Shown here: positions 35,856-45,046 of the stretch, piece by piece
Position numbering within the stretch: position 1 is the first letter of the stretch
Layout: the number at the start of each line of letters is the position of its first letter
NCBI RefSeq assembly: GCF_033449965.1
Contig: NZ_CP137761.1
Span: 4,154,001-4,218,000, forward strand
Source: Bacillus sp. T3
GTDB taxonomy: Bacteria; Bacillota; Bacilli; Bacillales; Cytobacillaceae
DNA: 64,000 bases
Direction: 5' to 3'
The notes under the pieces: model-generated
Databases searched by the model: none
What the model saw: the letters and a program-made list of their open reading frames with translations, nothing else
Told to the model about the DNA's origin: nothing
Program-made: the position numbers and the translations under genes

Positions 35856-37088
35856 ATGAGCGAAATGATTAATAACCGTGAAGTTGGAACTTTAAATAAT
35901 ACAGAGCGTCAAGAAATATTAAAGAAAATCATTAAAGATTTGCATAATGGAAAAAGTGTTGATGAGGTAAAAGCTGAATTTGAGGATGCAGTTGGAAGTA
36001 TTAGTGTGGCTGAAATTTCACAGCTTGAACAGGCACTAATGGAGGAGGAAGGTATTCCTGTTGCTGAGGTGCAGCGTTTGTGCTCCGTTCATACAGTCAT
36101 TTTTAAAGGCTCGATTGAAGAAATTCATCGTTCCGATAAAGCTGAGGATCAGCCTGGACACCCAATCCATACGTGGAAGCTAGAAAATAAGGAAATTGAT
36201 TTGTTGGTTAATTTCAAGCTTCAGCTTCATTTTGAGCGGTTCCAAAAAGAAGATTCTGATGAAAACGTGTTTAAATTAGTTGATGATTTGAATCTATTAC
36301 TTGATGTCGATAAGCATTACAGCCGCAAGGAGAACTTGCTGTTTCCTTATTTAGAGAAATACGGTATTTATGGTCCAACACAGGTGATGTGGGGAATCGA
36401 TGATCACATTCGTGATGGAATTAAATTAGCAAAGAGAAAATTAATGAACTATTCAACCGACCAAAAACAAGCGGTAATCAGTGAGTTGAATTTTGTCATT
36501 CGCGAAGTTAGTGAAATGATTTTTAAAGAGGAAAATATTTTATTCCCGATGGCCTTGTCTGTCTTGACTGAGGATGAATGGATAAAGATTGCTCACGAAA
36601 GTGATGAAATAGGGTTTTGTTTAACGAGCCCAGCGGGAGTTTGGAAGCCAGCGCGGAAAGAAGTAGAAACCAACGCCATTTCTGAAGGGTTTATCAAAAT
36701 GGAGACCTGCGTTTTGTCTCTTAAGCAATTGGAGCTAATGTTGAACCATTTACCAGTAGATATTACGTTTATTGACAAGGATGATGTCGTCCGTTATTTC
36801 TCTCATGGCAAAGAGCGTATCTTTGCTCGCACTAAAGCAGTCATTGGTCGAACAGTCCAAAACTGTCATCCGCCGAGAAGTGTTCATACAGTTGAAGAGC
36901 TCCTAGCTGACTTTAAAGCAGGTCGCAAAGATGACGAGGATTTCTGGATTAAATTTAAGGATAAATATGTGTACATTCGCTACTTCGCTGTTCGCGATGA
37001 AAACGGAGAATACATCGGTACACTTGAATTCACACAAAACATCAGTCCAATTCAAGCAATTGACGGTGAAAAGCGTATTCTTTCATAA
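35856..37088 (+). CDS. DUF438 / hemerythrin-like / PAS domain protein
   Basis: About 410 residues in three parts: an N-terminal DUF438 helical domain (about 10-75, LKKIIKDLHNGKSVDEVKAE), a hemerythrin HHE-like region (about 95-235, with HF, DKHYSRKENLLFPYLE and EENILFPM holding likely metal-ligand His and Glu), and a C-terminal PAS domain (about 285-400, LPVDITFIDKDDVVRYFSHG). It may sense or handle oxygen, NO or iron. The second ATG is chosen because AGAGGAG lies seven bases upstream. A possible Fnr box upstream suggests low-oxygen induction. A hairpin terminator follows. Confidence 0.88.
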   Translation: MSEMINNREVGTLNNTERQEILKKIIKDLHNGKSVDEVKAEFEDAVGSISVAEISQLEQALMEEEGIPVAEVQRLCSVHTVIFKGSIEEIHRSDKAEDQPGHPIHTWKLENKEIDLLVNFKLQLHFERFQKEDSDENVFKLVDDLNLLLDVDKHYSRKENLLFPYLEKYGIYGPTQVMWGIDDHIRDGIKLAKRKLMNYSTDQKQAVISELNFVIREVSEMIFKEENILFPMALSVLTEDEWIKIAHESDEIGFCLTSPAGVWKPARKEVETNAISEGFIKMETCVLSLKQLELMLNHLPVDITFIDKDDVVRYFSHGKERIFARTKAVIGRTVQNCHPPRSVHTVEELLADFKAGRKDDEDFWIKFKDKYVYIRYFAVRDENGEYIGTLEFTQNISPIQAIDGEKRILS

Positions 37089-37101
37089 AAGGAAAGCTTC
37101 G

Positions 37102-37137
37102 AAAAGGTGCATGATGCCACAATCATGTGCCTTTTTT
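37102..37137 (+). terminator. Terminator of the DUF438 gene
   Basis: GGTGCATGAT pairs with ATCATGTGCC (one wobble) over GCCACA, preceded by AAAA and followed by TTTTTT. Confidence 0.85.
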
Positions 37138-37240
37138 GTGTCTTTTTTACAGAAGTGTCATTTCTTCGATTCCATTCATAATTTTCTGTTATATTTAATA
37201 TATAAAGTTTTTTTAAATTATGCTTTAGTTGGAGGGTATT

Positions 37241-38548
37241 ATGACTCGTCTAACGAACCACCTCATTGTTATCTCATTTGATTGTTTGTCTGCTTTAGAT
37301 TTTCCGATACTTCAAGAGCTTCCGCATTTCCGCGAGCTGCTTGCATATGGTTCATACTGTAAAAATGTTGAAAGTATTTATCCTTCCGTGACCTACCCAT
37401 GCCACGCCACGATTGTAACAGGGAAATACCCTAATCGACATGGAATAATAAACAATACCCTTCTCCAGCCCGGTCGTCCTTCACCTGATTGGTTTTGGCA
37501 GCGCAGGCATATTAAAGGGACAACGCTATATGATGAGGCCAAAAAGGCGGGATTTTCCACGGCAGCACTGCTTTGGCCAGTTACAGCCAAGGCGAAAATT
37601 GATTATAATATGCCTGAAATTTTTGCTAATCGACCTTGGCACCATCAAATTGCCGTCTCTCTTTGCAACGGTAGCCCCCTCTATCAGCTCGATATGAATC
37701 GACGTTTTGGGCATATTCGCAATGGACTTCATCAGCCTGAGCTAGATGATTTTGTCCTAGAAACTACCGTGCAAACCATTAAATCCAAAAAACCAAACCT
37801 ACTTCTCGTCCATTTTACTGATCTTGATACCCAAAGACACTATCATGGCTTCTCTTCTCAAGAAGCAATCAATGCCATTCATCGGCATAATACACGACTA
37901 GGAAGAATACTTCAAGCCATAAAAGAAAGTGGAATGGAAGAGAATTCAACTATTATTGCTTTAGGCGACCATAGTGCACTCGATGAGTCTAAAGCAGTAA
38001 AGCCTAACGTTTTATTGCATGAGCATGGTCTGATCGAAATCGATCAGCGCGGGCAAATGATCGATTGGAAAGCTTATTGCAAAAGCTGTGACGGAAGCGC
38101 ATATATATACGTCAAGCACCAGGATGATTTTGAAACTAAAGAGGCCGTTGGTGAGCTTCTCCACTATTTAGTAAAAGACAAACGGAACGGAATTGAAACT
38201 GTGTTGACTGGCAAGGAGGCTGGTGCCAAAGGTGCAGATCATAACGCCCTTTTTATGATTGAAGCACTGCAAGGATTTTATTTTAAAGAGGATTTTCAGG
38301 GTGAATATATTGATTCAATCACGGCAGGCGATGTGAAAGCGCACCGTTATACCTATGCCTCACACGGCTATTCACCAGAAAAAGAAAATTATGCAACAAT
38401 GTTGATCGCAGCAGGTAAAGGGATTCGAAAAAATGCGATCCTTCCACATATGCACCTTGTTGATGAAGGACCCACCTTCGCTAAATTATTAGGACTCCAT
38501 CTCGAAGACACTGACGGGCGGATAGTCGAGGAATTGTTAGCAGACTAA
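37241..38548 (+). CDS. Alkaline phosphatase superfamily nucleotide pyrophosphatase/phosphodiesterase
   Basis: A 435-residue AlkP-superfamily enzyme of the NPP type. Metal- and nucleophile-region motifs are visible: LIVISFDCLSALD at the N terminus (metal Asp), YPSVTYPCHATIVTGKYPNRHGI (nucleophile Thr, about residues 48-70), HFTDLDTQRHYHGF (about 195) and ALGDHSALDE (about 240). These set two divalent metal ions. There is no signal peptide, so it acts in the cytoplasm on phosphodiesters or pyrophosphates. ATG 37241 follows TTGGAGGG by a few bases. Neighbours give no substrate hint. Confidence 0.88.
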   Translation: MTRLTNHLIVISFDCLSALDFPILQELPHFRELLAYGSYCKNVESIYPSVTYPCHATIVTGKYPNRHGIINNTLLQPGRPSPDWFWQRRHIKGTTLYDEAKKAGFSTAALLWPVTAKAKIDYNMPEIFANRPWHHQIAVSLCNGSPLYQLDMNRRFGHIRNGLHQPELDDFVLETTVQTIKSKKPNLLLVHFTDLDTQRHYHGFSSQEAINAIHRHNTRLGRILQAIKESGMEENSTIIALGDHSALDESKAVKPNVLLHEHGLIEIDQRGQMIDWKAYCKSCDGSAYIYVKHQDDFETKEAVGELLHYLVKDKRNGIETVLTGKEAGAKGADHNALFMIEALQGFYFKEDFQGEYIDSITAGDVKAHRYTYASHGYSPEKENYATMLIAAGKGIRKNAILPHMHLVDEGPTFAKLLGLHLEDTDGRIVEELLAD

Positions 38549-38631
38549 ATCTCTTAAACTTTTATTCTCATTTGTAACCTTCTTTTTTGAGCATCTTAAT
38601 AAAACAAATAGATTATTAGGAGGAAAAATCC

Positions 38632-39904
38632 ATGAAGGGTTTTACAAAGGAAGAGAACAGCTGGATGCTCTATGATTGGGCAACGTCTGCCTATTCAATC
38701 ATTATTTCAACAGCGGTCTTTCCACTGTTTTATAAGGCATCAGCTACCAATGCTGGCGTGAGCGCCGCCAATTCAACCGCATACTTAGGCTATACCATTT
38801 CGTTTGCAACATTTTTATTAGCAGTCCTATCGCCGATACTAGGAACGATTGCGGATTATCAAGGCTTTAAGAAACGTTTTTTTAGCTTCTTTTTTGGAAT
38901 GGGTGTCTTGTTTACCGCACTACTAGCGCTAGTGCCTCATAATCAATGGCTGCTTTTATTAATCATTTATACCGTTGCAGTTATCGGTTCATCAGGTGCG
39001 AATATTTTTTACGACGCCTTTCTTGTTGACGTTACCGAAAAGGAGCGGATGGACCGGGTATCCGCACGAGGCTTTGGGATGGGATATATCGGCAGTACGA
39101 TTCCGTTTATTATTAGTATTGCAATTATTATTTTAGCGCAAAATGGTACATTGCCACTGTCGGTGACAACTGCCAGTCAAATCGCCTTTTTAATCACAGC
39201 CATATGGTGGGGCGCTTTTTCAATTCCAATGTTTCGCAATGTCGAGCAGCGCTATTATATCCAACGTGAGCCGAAGCCGATTGTTAATAGCTTTAAACGA
39301 ATTGCAAAAACGTTGAAGGAAATTAGAAAATATCGCGCCTTGTTTTTATTCCTACTTGCTTACTTCCTTTATATCGATGGTGTCGATACAATTATTACGA
39401 TGTCGACAGCATATGGAACCGATCTTGGTATAGATTCGACTAACCTGTTAATCATCCTGTTTGTCACCCAGGTTGTCGCAGCTCCATTTGCCATCCTTTA
39501 TGGACGGTTAGCGAAACGCTTTACTGGGAAAAAGATGCTTTATGTCGGCATTATCGTGTATATTATTGTTTGTATTTATGCCTTTTTCCTTAAAACAACA
39601 ACGGATTTCTGGGTGCTAGCGATGCTAGTCGCCTCTTCACAAGGTGGGATTCAAGCATTGAGTCGCGCCTATTTCGCTAAGCTAGTTCCAAAGCAGAACG
39701 CAAACGAATTCTTTGGCTTTTATACGATCTTCGGCCGCTTTGCCGCAATTTTAGGCCCGCTTTTAGTAGGCGCTACAGCTCAGATTACCTGGAAATTCAG
39801 GCAGCGGCGTGTTCAGCTTAGTCATCCTATTCGTGCTCGGACTGATTATTCTCTCCCGTGTTCCGGAACCCGAGCTCGACTCAGCAGAACCAGAACTAGA
39901 ATAG
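38632..39904 (+). pseudogene. UMF1/Atg22-type MFS transporter, frameshifted near the C terminus
   Basis: A 12-helix MFS protein of the UMF1 (Atg22-like) group. It opens with WMLYDWATSAYSIIISTAVF and has the family phrase SGANIFYDAFLVDV. The main frame goes wrong after ATAQIT at CCTGG 39788-39792 and ends in an Arg-rich tail. Removing the central T gives ITGNSGSGVFSLVILFVLGL, the last helix, and an end at 39904, for a total of 423 residues. Substrate unknown; relatives export amino acids or other small molecules. Probably intact in the strain. Confidence 0.85.
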
Positions 39905-39986
39905 GATAGTGAAGTAAGGGGTTTTGCAGCACGACATCTTTCGCTACAATAAAGATACAAACAACCAATCCACTAAGGAGAACACC

Positions 39987-40953
39987 ATGTTTAAGAGAGC
40001 GCTATCGATTGTCATCATGTTTATATGTTTTAGTCTTTTAAGCGGTTGTGAATCTGGTCCAGACATTGACAAACTCATTCAAGAGTATGTAAAAGACAAA
40101 TATAACTTTACTGTAGATATTATTAGCCGCGAAAGTAAGAATGAAGGGAATATGGGCGATCGCACCTTCACTGTTCAGCAAACAAACCCACCGAATATAA
40201 AATTTAACATCCTTCTGTCCTGGAATGCTTCATTCAACCGTCGAAGGCGATAATTATCGAAAGCAAAAGGAAGCCTACAGTTATACACAGCCTTTCCTTA
40301 GTGAAAATAAACAAACATTACACCAACTCGGATTTGATCAAATTGTCTTCGCTGCTGCTGAAGATGGCCTAATAGTAAGTGCAATTTCAAAAAAGCCGAT
40401 ATCGTTACATGATACTTTGTCAACTGAACATTTATTTGGTTTAATAACGACTCTGAATCGCTATCAAGCTAAATTTCTGCAGAATGAATCAATAGCATCC
40501 GTAAAAATAACTCATAATCAAAGCAAGCAGTCCATCTCCATTCCTAACATTCACATGATAACCGACCAGAAAGCATTGATGGACAAATTAAATCAGAATC
40601 CCGATCTTGTGAATGATTTTTTGTTTCAACGCGATTATGCTACCTTCCAAGCACTAGAAAAAGCACTAAACAAAATCAGCTATAAGTTAAAGAATGGCTT
40701 AACGGTCGGGATGATCGATGAATCGTTTTATTGCTATGGCAAAAACATCAAAGACGGTAAGTGTAGCGGTGGGTATGAAGTTAAACTTAGTGGACCAAAA
40801 GACGCAACCAATTTATTTAAAGCTGTTGAACTCCTGAAAAAGCAGGAAATCAACATTAAAGATATTGTTATTACAGGAAAACCCATGATTATGCTCGAAA
40901 ACATCGACGCCATCACAAGCGTCCAACAAATCAAACTCATCCTCAAACAGTAA
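39987..40953 (+). pseudogene. Lipoprotein of unknown family, frameshifted
   Basis: A lipoprotein signal with lipobox LLSGC (about residues 17-21) starts at ATG 39987 behind AAGGAGAAC. The first frame ends at 40253 and the continuation lies in the next frame (LHSTVEGDNYRKQKEAYSYT onward) to 40953. The junction is CCTGG at 40219-40223; removing the central T leaves TCC GGA ATG and a single 321-residue protein. The mature part is alpha/beta with no recognised domain; a Cys pair lies near the C terminus (FYCYGKNIKDGKCSGGYE). It follows the MFS gene by about 80 bp and may share its transcript. Confidence 0.7.
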
Positions 40954-40955
40954 AC

Positions 40956-41007
40956 TTTAACACAGTAAAGCGCTGGGGTCAGACCCCCAGCGCTTTACTG
41001 CGTTAAA
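40956..41007. repeat. Dispersed hairpin repeat, copy E
   Basis: TTTAACACAGTAAAGCGCTG, core GGGTCAGACCCC, then the complementary right arm to GTTAAA. It spans the convergent junction between the lipoprotein and an ABC-2 permease; the minus-strand TAA of the permease (41003-41005) is inside it. The core differs from the other copies (GTCAGAC instead of GACAGTC) yet stays paired. Confidence 0.85.
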
Positions 41008-41805
41008 CATTTAAATCGCGTTTTTTGAAAAAAATGTACGTGAAAAATGCTAGAACAGCACTCAATCCAATTGAAATACCGACATAGATGGTCTCAATTC
41101 CATTGCCAAACATGACGTTTGCCGCTTCAAAATATTTAAACGGCGTAAAATATTTTAACGGATCGAGATCCTCGTTCAAATCAATGATGATTGATAACAA
41201 ATACGTCAATAAAAGGATACCCGTTGCGACTGATGCTGCCGTCTTTGGTTTCTTTTTAATTGAAGCAAGAGCCGCTCCGATTGTCATAAATAGTACTTGC
41301 AAAAGGAACATTCCAAGCATAGTAAGGACAATGTCTCCATTAACGTCCTCACCATTTTTGTTAAAGAGCCCTAATATCAAAATCAAAGATGTCAGCGTTA
41401 CGAGATTAAGAACTACCACATTCGTAAACGCCACTGATAGCTTTGCTGTAATGGCCTTTGTTCTTGAGATGGGCTTTACAAATAAAAACTCGGAAGTTTT
41501 ATCACGTTCCTCTTTCGCTATAATCGTTGCTCCGAGCATCGCCGCATGAATCGTTGCCATCAATAATATGTAAAGAAATAAAATAGAATAATAACCAGCC
41601 AGTGTTGATAAATCAACCTCTCCAAATCCCAAAACAGCCTTTATCGACTTCGGCATATCCTTCATCAGGTCGTTGATTGATTGACCTGGAATGAGGAATA
41701 CGCCTCGTATTTACCCATTCCAGAATAGACCATTAATATCATCCCGATACTCCACAAAATGAGAGACTTTCGATGAGCCTTCATTTCTCTCCAAAACAGA
41801 TTCAT
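41003..41805 (-). pseudogene. ABC-2 type permease 2, frameshifted near the N terminus
   Basis: Six-helix ABC-2 permease. The long clean frame (41003-41665) begins inside the protein. The true start is ATG 41805 (MNLFWREMKAHRKSLILWSI) with GGAGGG seven bases upstream. The two frames meet near 41685-41693, where one base appears to be missing next to a CCAGG. Adding it gives about 267 residues, joining YSSF to PGQSINDLMKDMPKS. Third and last structural gene of the TetR-controlled exporter operon, partner of the permease at 41848. Probably a sequencing deletion. Confidence 0.8.
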
Positions 41806-41847
41806 TCACGAATCCCTCCTTCTCAACTCCAAGCTTAGCTAAAATCC

Positions 41848-42645
41848 TTATACAGAATGGACATCCTTTTTAGCATAAACAAAATAACTTAGGATAACGG
41901 AAACCAGAATAATCAAGCCGCCTGCAATCAAAAATTTCGCTTCAAAGCTAGAATGTTTCATAATGTAGCCCGTATCGAAATACTTAAAGGGTGAAATAAA
42001 TCGTTTCGCTTCTTCACTTGTCGTGTCACTTAGCATCCCAAGGAAGTAAAATGCAAAAACAGTCGCTAATGACACCGTCAAAACTGACCTTACTTTTTGA
42101 AAGATAACAGAAATAATAAATCCAATTGCTAAGAATATTAATTGAATAAAAAATAAAGTAAGTGAAAGCATGAAAAATAGTTTGAAGCTAAAATCATCAG
42201 TCTTTACTTGAAAAGCCATGAAGCTCGCTGCTATAAAATATAAAATATCCGTGATAATAATCGAAACAAATGCCGCCAACAGCTTTGAAGTTATGACCTG
42301 CTTACGAGCAACCTGGTTAGTAAGTAGAAAATCGGCTGTTTTCTCACGAACCTCCTTATTGACGATCGAGGTACCAAGATTCATAGCCTGTATCGCTCCA
42401 CAAAGGGTAATAAACGCTAACGGAAAGCAATAGAAGCCAAGTAACGAAAAGAAATTGGCATTGTTTACACCTAACGCATTTCTAATCGCCTCTGGATAAC
42501 CCTCCATTATCTTAGTAAACTGCTCCGCATCCTTTACAAAAGAAGGATAAAACGATAAATATAAAATCGCAAGCATCATTAATGATAGAGACCAGACGAT
42601 GGTCGACTTCCGATTCGCTTTCAATTCATGCATGAACATATTCAT
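41848..42645 (-). CDS. ABC-2 type permease 1
   Basis: A 265-residue permease with six helices, related to the next permease in the operon (both open with a short cytoplasmic helix, MHELKANRKSTIVWSLSLM here, and share the NKEVREKTADFLLT/KEERDKTSEFLFV loop). It lies 7 bp after the ATPase gene, and a second permease follows. With the ATPase it probably exports a drug, peptide or lipid; the substrate is unknown. Confidence 0.9.
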   Translation of the reverse strand: MNMFMHELKANRKSTIVWSLSLMMLAILYLSFYPSFVKDAEQFTKIMEGYPEAIRNALGVNNANFFSLLGFYCFPLAFITLCGAIQAMNLGTSIVNKEVREKTADFLLTNQVARKQVITSKLLAAFVSIIITDILYFIAASFMAFQVKTDDFSFKLFFMLSLTLFFIQLIFLAIGFIISVIFQKVRSVLTVSLATVFAFYFLGMLSDTTSEEAKRFISPFKYFDTGYIMKHSSFEAKFLIAGGLIILVSVILSYFVYAKKDVHSV

Positions 42646-42651
42646 AGCGTT

Positions 42652-43536
42652 CTATGCCTCCTTTTCATAGTAGTGCATAAAAATCTCCTCAAGATCTGGC
42701 TCTTCAATCCATAGGTTGGTGACCTCGATATTGGCAATCTTCTGTAAAATTGTATTGATATTGCCTCTAAACAAAAAGCTAACAATATTTTCCTTTACCT
42801 CTAATTTAGTCACGCCCTCTAAATTAAAGTAATCATTTGCAAGAGTAGCTTTTGTATCAATTTTAATCTTTTTATAATTGTTTTCTTGTAAAGTACTAAT
42901 CTTCTCGACTGTTACCAACTTACCTTCTTTAATAATCGCTACACGATTACACAATTTCTGAACCTCACTTAAAATATGTGATGAAAAAAGAATCGTGGCA
43001 CCTTTTTTATTTTCAAGCTCAAGCAGTTCAAAGAATTTTTGCTGCATGAGCGGGTCGAGTCCACTCGTTGGTTCGTCCAGAATAATCAGTTTTGGTTCAT
43101 GCAGGAGACCTTGAACAATCCCCACTTTCTTTTTGTTTCCTAATGATAAATCATCAATTTTCTTCGTTAAATCAAGATTCATGATTTCTGCCAGTTCCTT
43201 GATTCTTTTTGTGCAATCCTTTTTATAAAAGCTAGCTGAATATTTTAATAGGTCGATTACTTTCATGTTGTCATAATAAAACACCTCAGAAGGTAAATAA
43301 CCAATTTGTTTTTTGATTTCAGGACCAAATTGAACGCAGTCTTTTCCAAATATCTTAGCGCTACCGCTTGTTGGATAAATTAATGATAGCAGCGTTCTAA
43401 TCGTCGTGGATTTACCTGCTCCGTTCGGACCAATAAACCCAAAAATCTCACCCTCTTCAACATTAAAGCTGATATCTGTAATCCCTCTTGATTTTCCATA
43501 CATTTTGGTAAGATTGTTAATCTCGATTACATTCAT
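42652..43536 (-). CDS. ABC exporter ATP-binding protein
   Basis: A 294-residue ATPase of the ABC-2/DrrA-like type. Walker A is GPNGAGKSTT (about residues 37-46), the signature LSLGNKKKVGIVQGLL is near 135, Walker B LIILDEPTSGLDPL is near 155, and the switch histidine lies in FSSHILSEVQ. A C-terminal domain of about 80 residues follows, as in drug and lantibiotic exporters. Second gene of an operon headed by a TetR regulator and followed by two permeases. Confidence 0.93.
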   Translation of the reverse strand: MNVIEINNLTKMYGKSRGITDISFNVEEGEIFGFIGPNGAGKSTTIRTLLSLIYPTSGSAKIFGKDCVQFGPEIKKQIGYLPSEVFYYDNMKVIDLLKYSASFYKKDCTKRIKELAEIMNLDLTKKIDDLSLGNKKKVGIVQGLLHEPKLIILDEPTSGLDPLMQQKFFELLELENKKGATILFSSHILSEVQKLCNRVAIIKEGKLVTVEKISTLQENNYKKIKIDTKATLANDYFNLEGVTKLEVKENIVSFLFRGNINTILQKIANIEVTNLWIEEPDLEEIFMHYYEKEA

Positions 43537-43624
43537 GCTAGAACCTCCCTTTTCAATCCAAATATATAGGTAAGCAGATTAAGTTTTCTGCGTACTTTAA
43601 AAATTGACGTAACGATAATTGAAC

Positions 43625-44248
43625 TTATTTATAAAACGATTTTCTTAAGATGTCACAATAAGCATCCATTTCTCGAAGCACTTCATCTAAATAATCTTGA
43701 TTAAAATCTACCGAAAGTGCTTTATCCTGCTGGCGATATGCAAAGCCTTCCATCGCCCAAAATATGATATTGACTGTTTTTTCAACATCAAGATTTTCTT
43801 TGAATTTTGAAAGGTCAACATCCCCAAATAAATCCTTATAACCATTTTCTAATAGTTCTTTACTCTTTTGGTCAATAGCCCCTTTTACCTCTGGAGAGTC
43901 TTCTTTATAGACAGTTTTAATAAAATTAAACATTTCAGGATATTGATTAAATAATTCAAATTTCAGGGCTGCGATTTGCCTGTAGCGTAAAAATATATCT
44001 TTTTCCTCCCAATTCACTTTAGTATGAATGTCTCTAATCATAAGATCGATAAAATGGTTATATAAAAACACAAACAGGTCCTTTTTGTTATTAAAATAGT
44101 GGAATAACAGCCCTTTTGAGATCCCAGCTTCCTTAACAATTTCATTCGTTGATGCCTTTTGAAATCCTTTATTTGCAAACTCCTTTAGGGCAGCATTTAA
44201 GATTCGGTCTTGTTTTTCCTGATCTATGCTTAAAAATTTTGAAAACAC
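43625..44248 (-). CDS. TetR family transcriptional regulator
   Basis: About 207 residues. The N-terminal DNA-binding helix-turn-helix is ILNAALKEFANKGFQKASTN, then EIVKEAGISKGLLFHYFNNK (about residues 14-55); the rest is the ligand-binding helical domain. GTG 44248 is the better start (MFSKFLSIDQEKQ; GGAG nine bases upstream) than the ORF edge five codons earlier. It heads the exporter operon, and two perfect palindromes in its promoter make autoregulation very likely. Confidence 0.9.
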   Translation of the reverse strand: MFSKFLSIDQEKQDRILNAALKEFANKGFQKASTNEIVKEAGISKGLLFHYFNNKKDLFVFLYNHFIDLMIRDIHTKVNWEEKDIFLRYRQIAALKFELFNQYPEMFNFIKTVYKEDSPEVKGAIDQKSKELLENGYKDLFGDVDLSKFKENLDVEKTVNIIFWAMEGFAYRQQDKALSVDFNQDYLDEVLREMDAYCDILRKSFYK

Positions 44249-44287
44249 TGGTATCATCTCCAACTAATTCATTCCCATTTATTAACT

Positions 44288-44337
44288 TTGACCATCTAGG
44301 TCAATTTCATTATATGCCCGTTGACCCCGTTGGTCAA
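44288..44337 (-). promoter_or_regulatory. TetR operon promoter with two operators
   Basis: On the minus strand TTGACC-N17-TATAAT is a near-consensus sigma-A promoter (-35 at 44337-44332, -10 at 44314-44309). Two perfect palindromes TTGACC-N5-GGTCAA lie on it: one over the -35 and spacer (44337-44321), one around the expected transcript start (44304-44288). Their centres are 33 bp apart, about three helical turns, so two TetR dimers would lie on the same face. Confidence 0.8.
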
Positions 44338-44406
44338 CATAATCATTAGCTATTATTTTACACAAGTATTTTTCTTCCAAACACTTCGTCTAATTAAGAC
44401 ATATAT

Positions 44407-44448
44407 AAAAAAGCTTATTCCTTTGTTCATATGGAATAAGCTTTTTTG
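44407..44448 (-). terminator. Terminator of the nrdD-nrdG operon
   Basis: AAAAAAGCTTATTCC pairs exactly with GGAATAAGCTTTTTT over an 11-base loop. It follows nrdG on the minus strand, 30 bp past the stop, and would also block transcription from the other side. Confidence 0.85.
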
Positions 44449-44479
44449 TATATGTTTTGTTTGAGTTTCAACATGAATT

Positions 44480-44962
44480 TTAATTTTTGTACAATATCGT
44501 TTTTCCTTCATGCAGGCTTCTTTTCACATCAATGATCCGTTGATTACGACTCCCTTTATATAAAAGGCTTAAGTCACGCTGTTCAATGTCAAATTCCCCA
44601 TCTACTAGCACATTTACTTGTTCTAACAAACTTAAATGTACCGGGTTTTGAAGTAATTGTTCGAATTCATATCCAGTATAACACCATATCGTTTTTCCAA
44701 GTGTATGGATTGATTCAGCTAACTTTGCAACTTCCGTGCTTTGCAGAAATGGCTCACCGCCACTTAAGGTGACGTTGGTCAGTTCATTACCGCTAATTTC
44801 TGCCAGAATCTCATCCCTTTTCATCACAGTACCATTTTCCTCGTTCCAGGATTGCGGGTTATGGCATCCTTTACAATGGTGCGGACAACCAGCAAAAAAG
44901 ACAACAGTCCGAAATCCTGGTCCATCGACGATACTATCATGGACAATATTCATGACCTTCAA
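44480..44962 (-). CDS. nrdG: Anaerobic ribonucleotide reductase activating enzyme
   Basis: A 160-residue radical-SAM enzyme. The iron-sulfur ligands are the cysteines of CPHHCKGC (about residues 26-33), and the following GGEPFLQ motif binds S-adenosylmethionine. It generates the glycyl radical on NrdD. The short length and NrdG-specific order (DGPGFRTVVFFAGCPHHCKG) distinguish it from pyruvate formate-lyase activase. TTG 44962 is used, with AGGAGGGG eight bases upstream. Lies just downstream of nrdD in the same operon; used for DNA precursor synthesis without oxygen. Confidence 0.92.
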   Translation of the reverse strand: MKVMNIVHDSIVDGPGFRTVVFFAGCPHHCKGCHNPQSWNEENGTVMKRDEILAEISGNELTNVTLSGGEPFLQSTEVAKLAESIHTLGKTIWCYTGYEFEQLLQNPVHLSLLEQVNVLVDGEFDIEQRDLSLLYKGSRNQRIIDVKRSLHEGKTILYKN

Positions 44963-45011
44963 TATCCATTCCCCTCCTTTCTAGACAACAGAGTTTCCAC
45001 GATTAATAGGG

Positions 45012-45043
45012 AAAAGTGTTGGCCGAGTGCGACCAACACTTTT
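45012..45043 (-). terminator. Hairpin between nrdD and nrdG
   Basis: AAAAGTGTTGG pairs exactly with CCAACACTTTT, 4 bp after the nrdD stop and about 50 bp before nrdG. It may attenuate nrdG expression or stabilise the nrdD 3' end rather than end the operon. Confidence 0.6.
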
Positions 45044-45046
45044 AGA

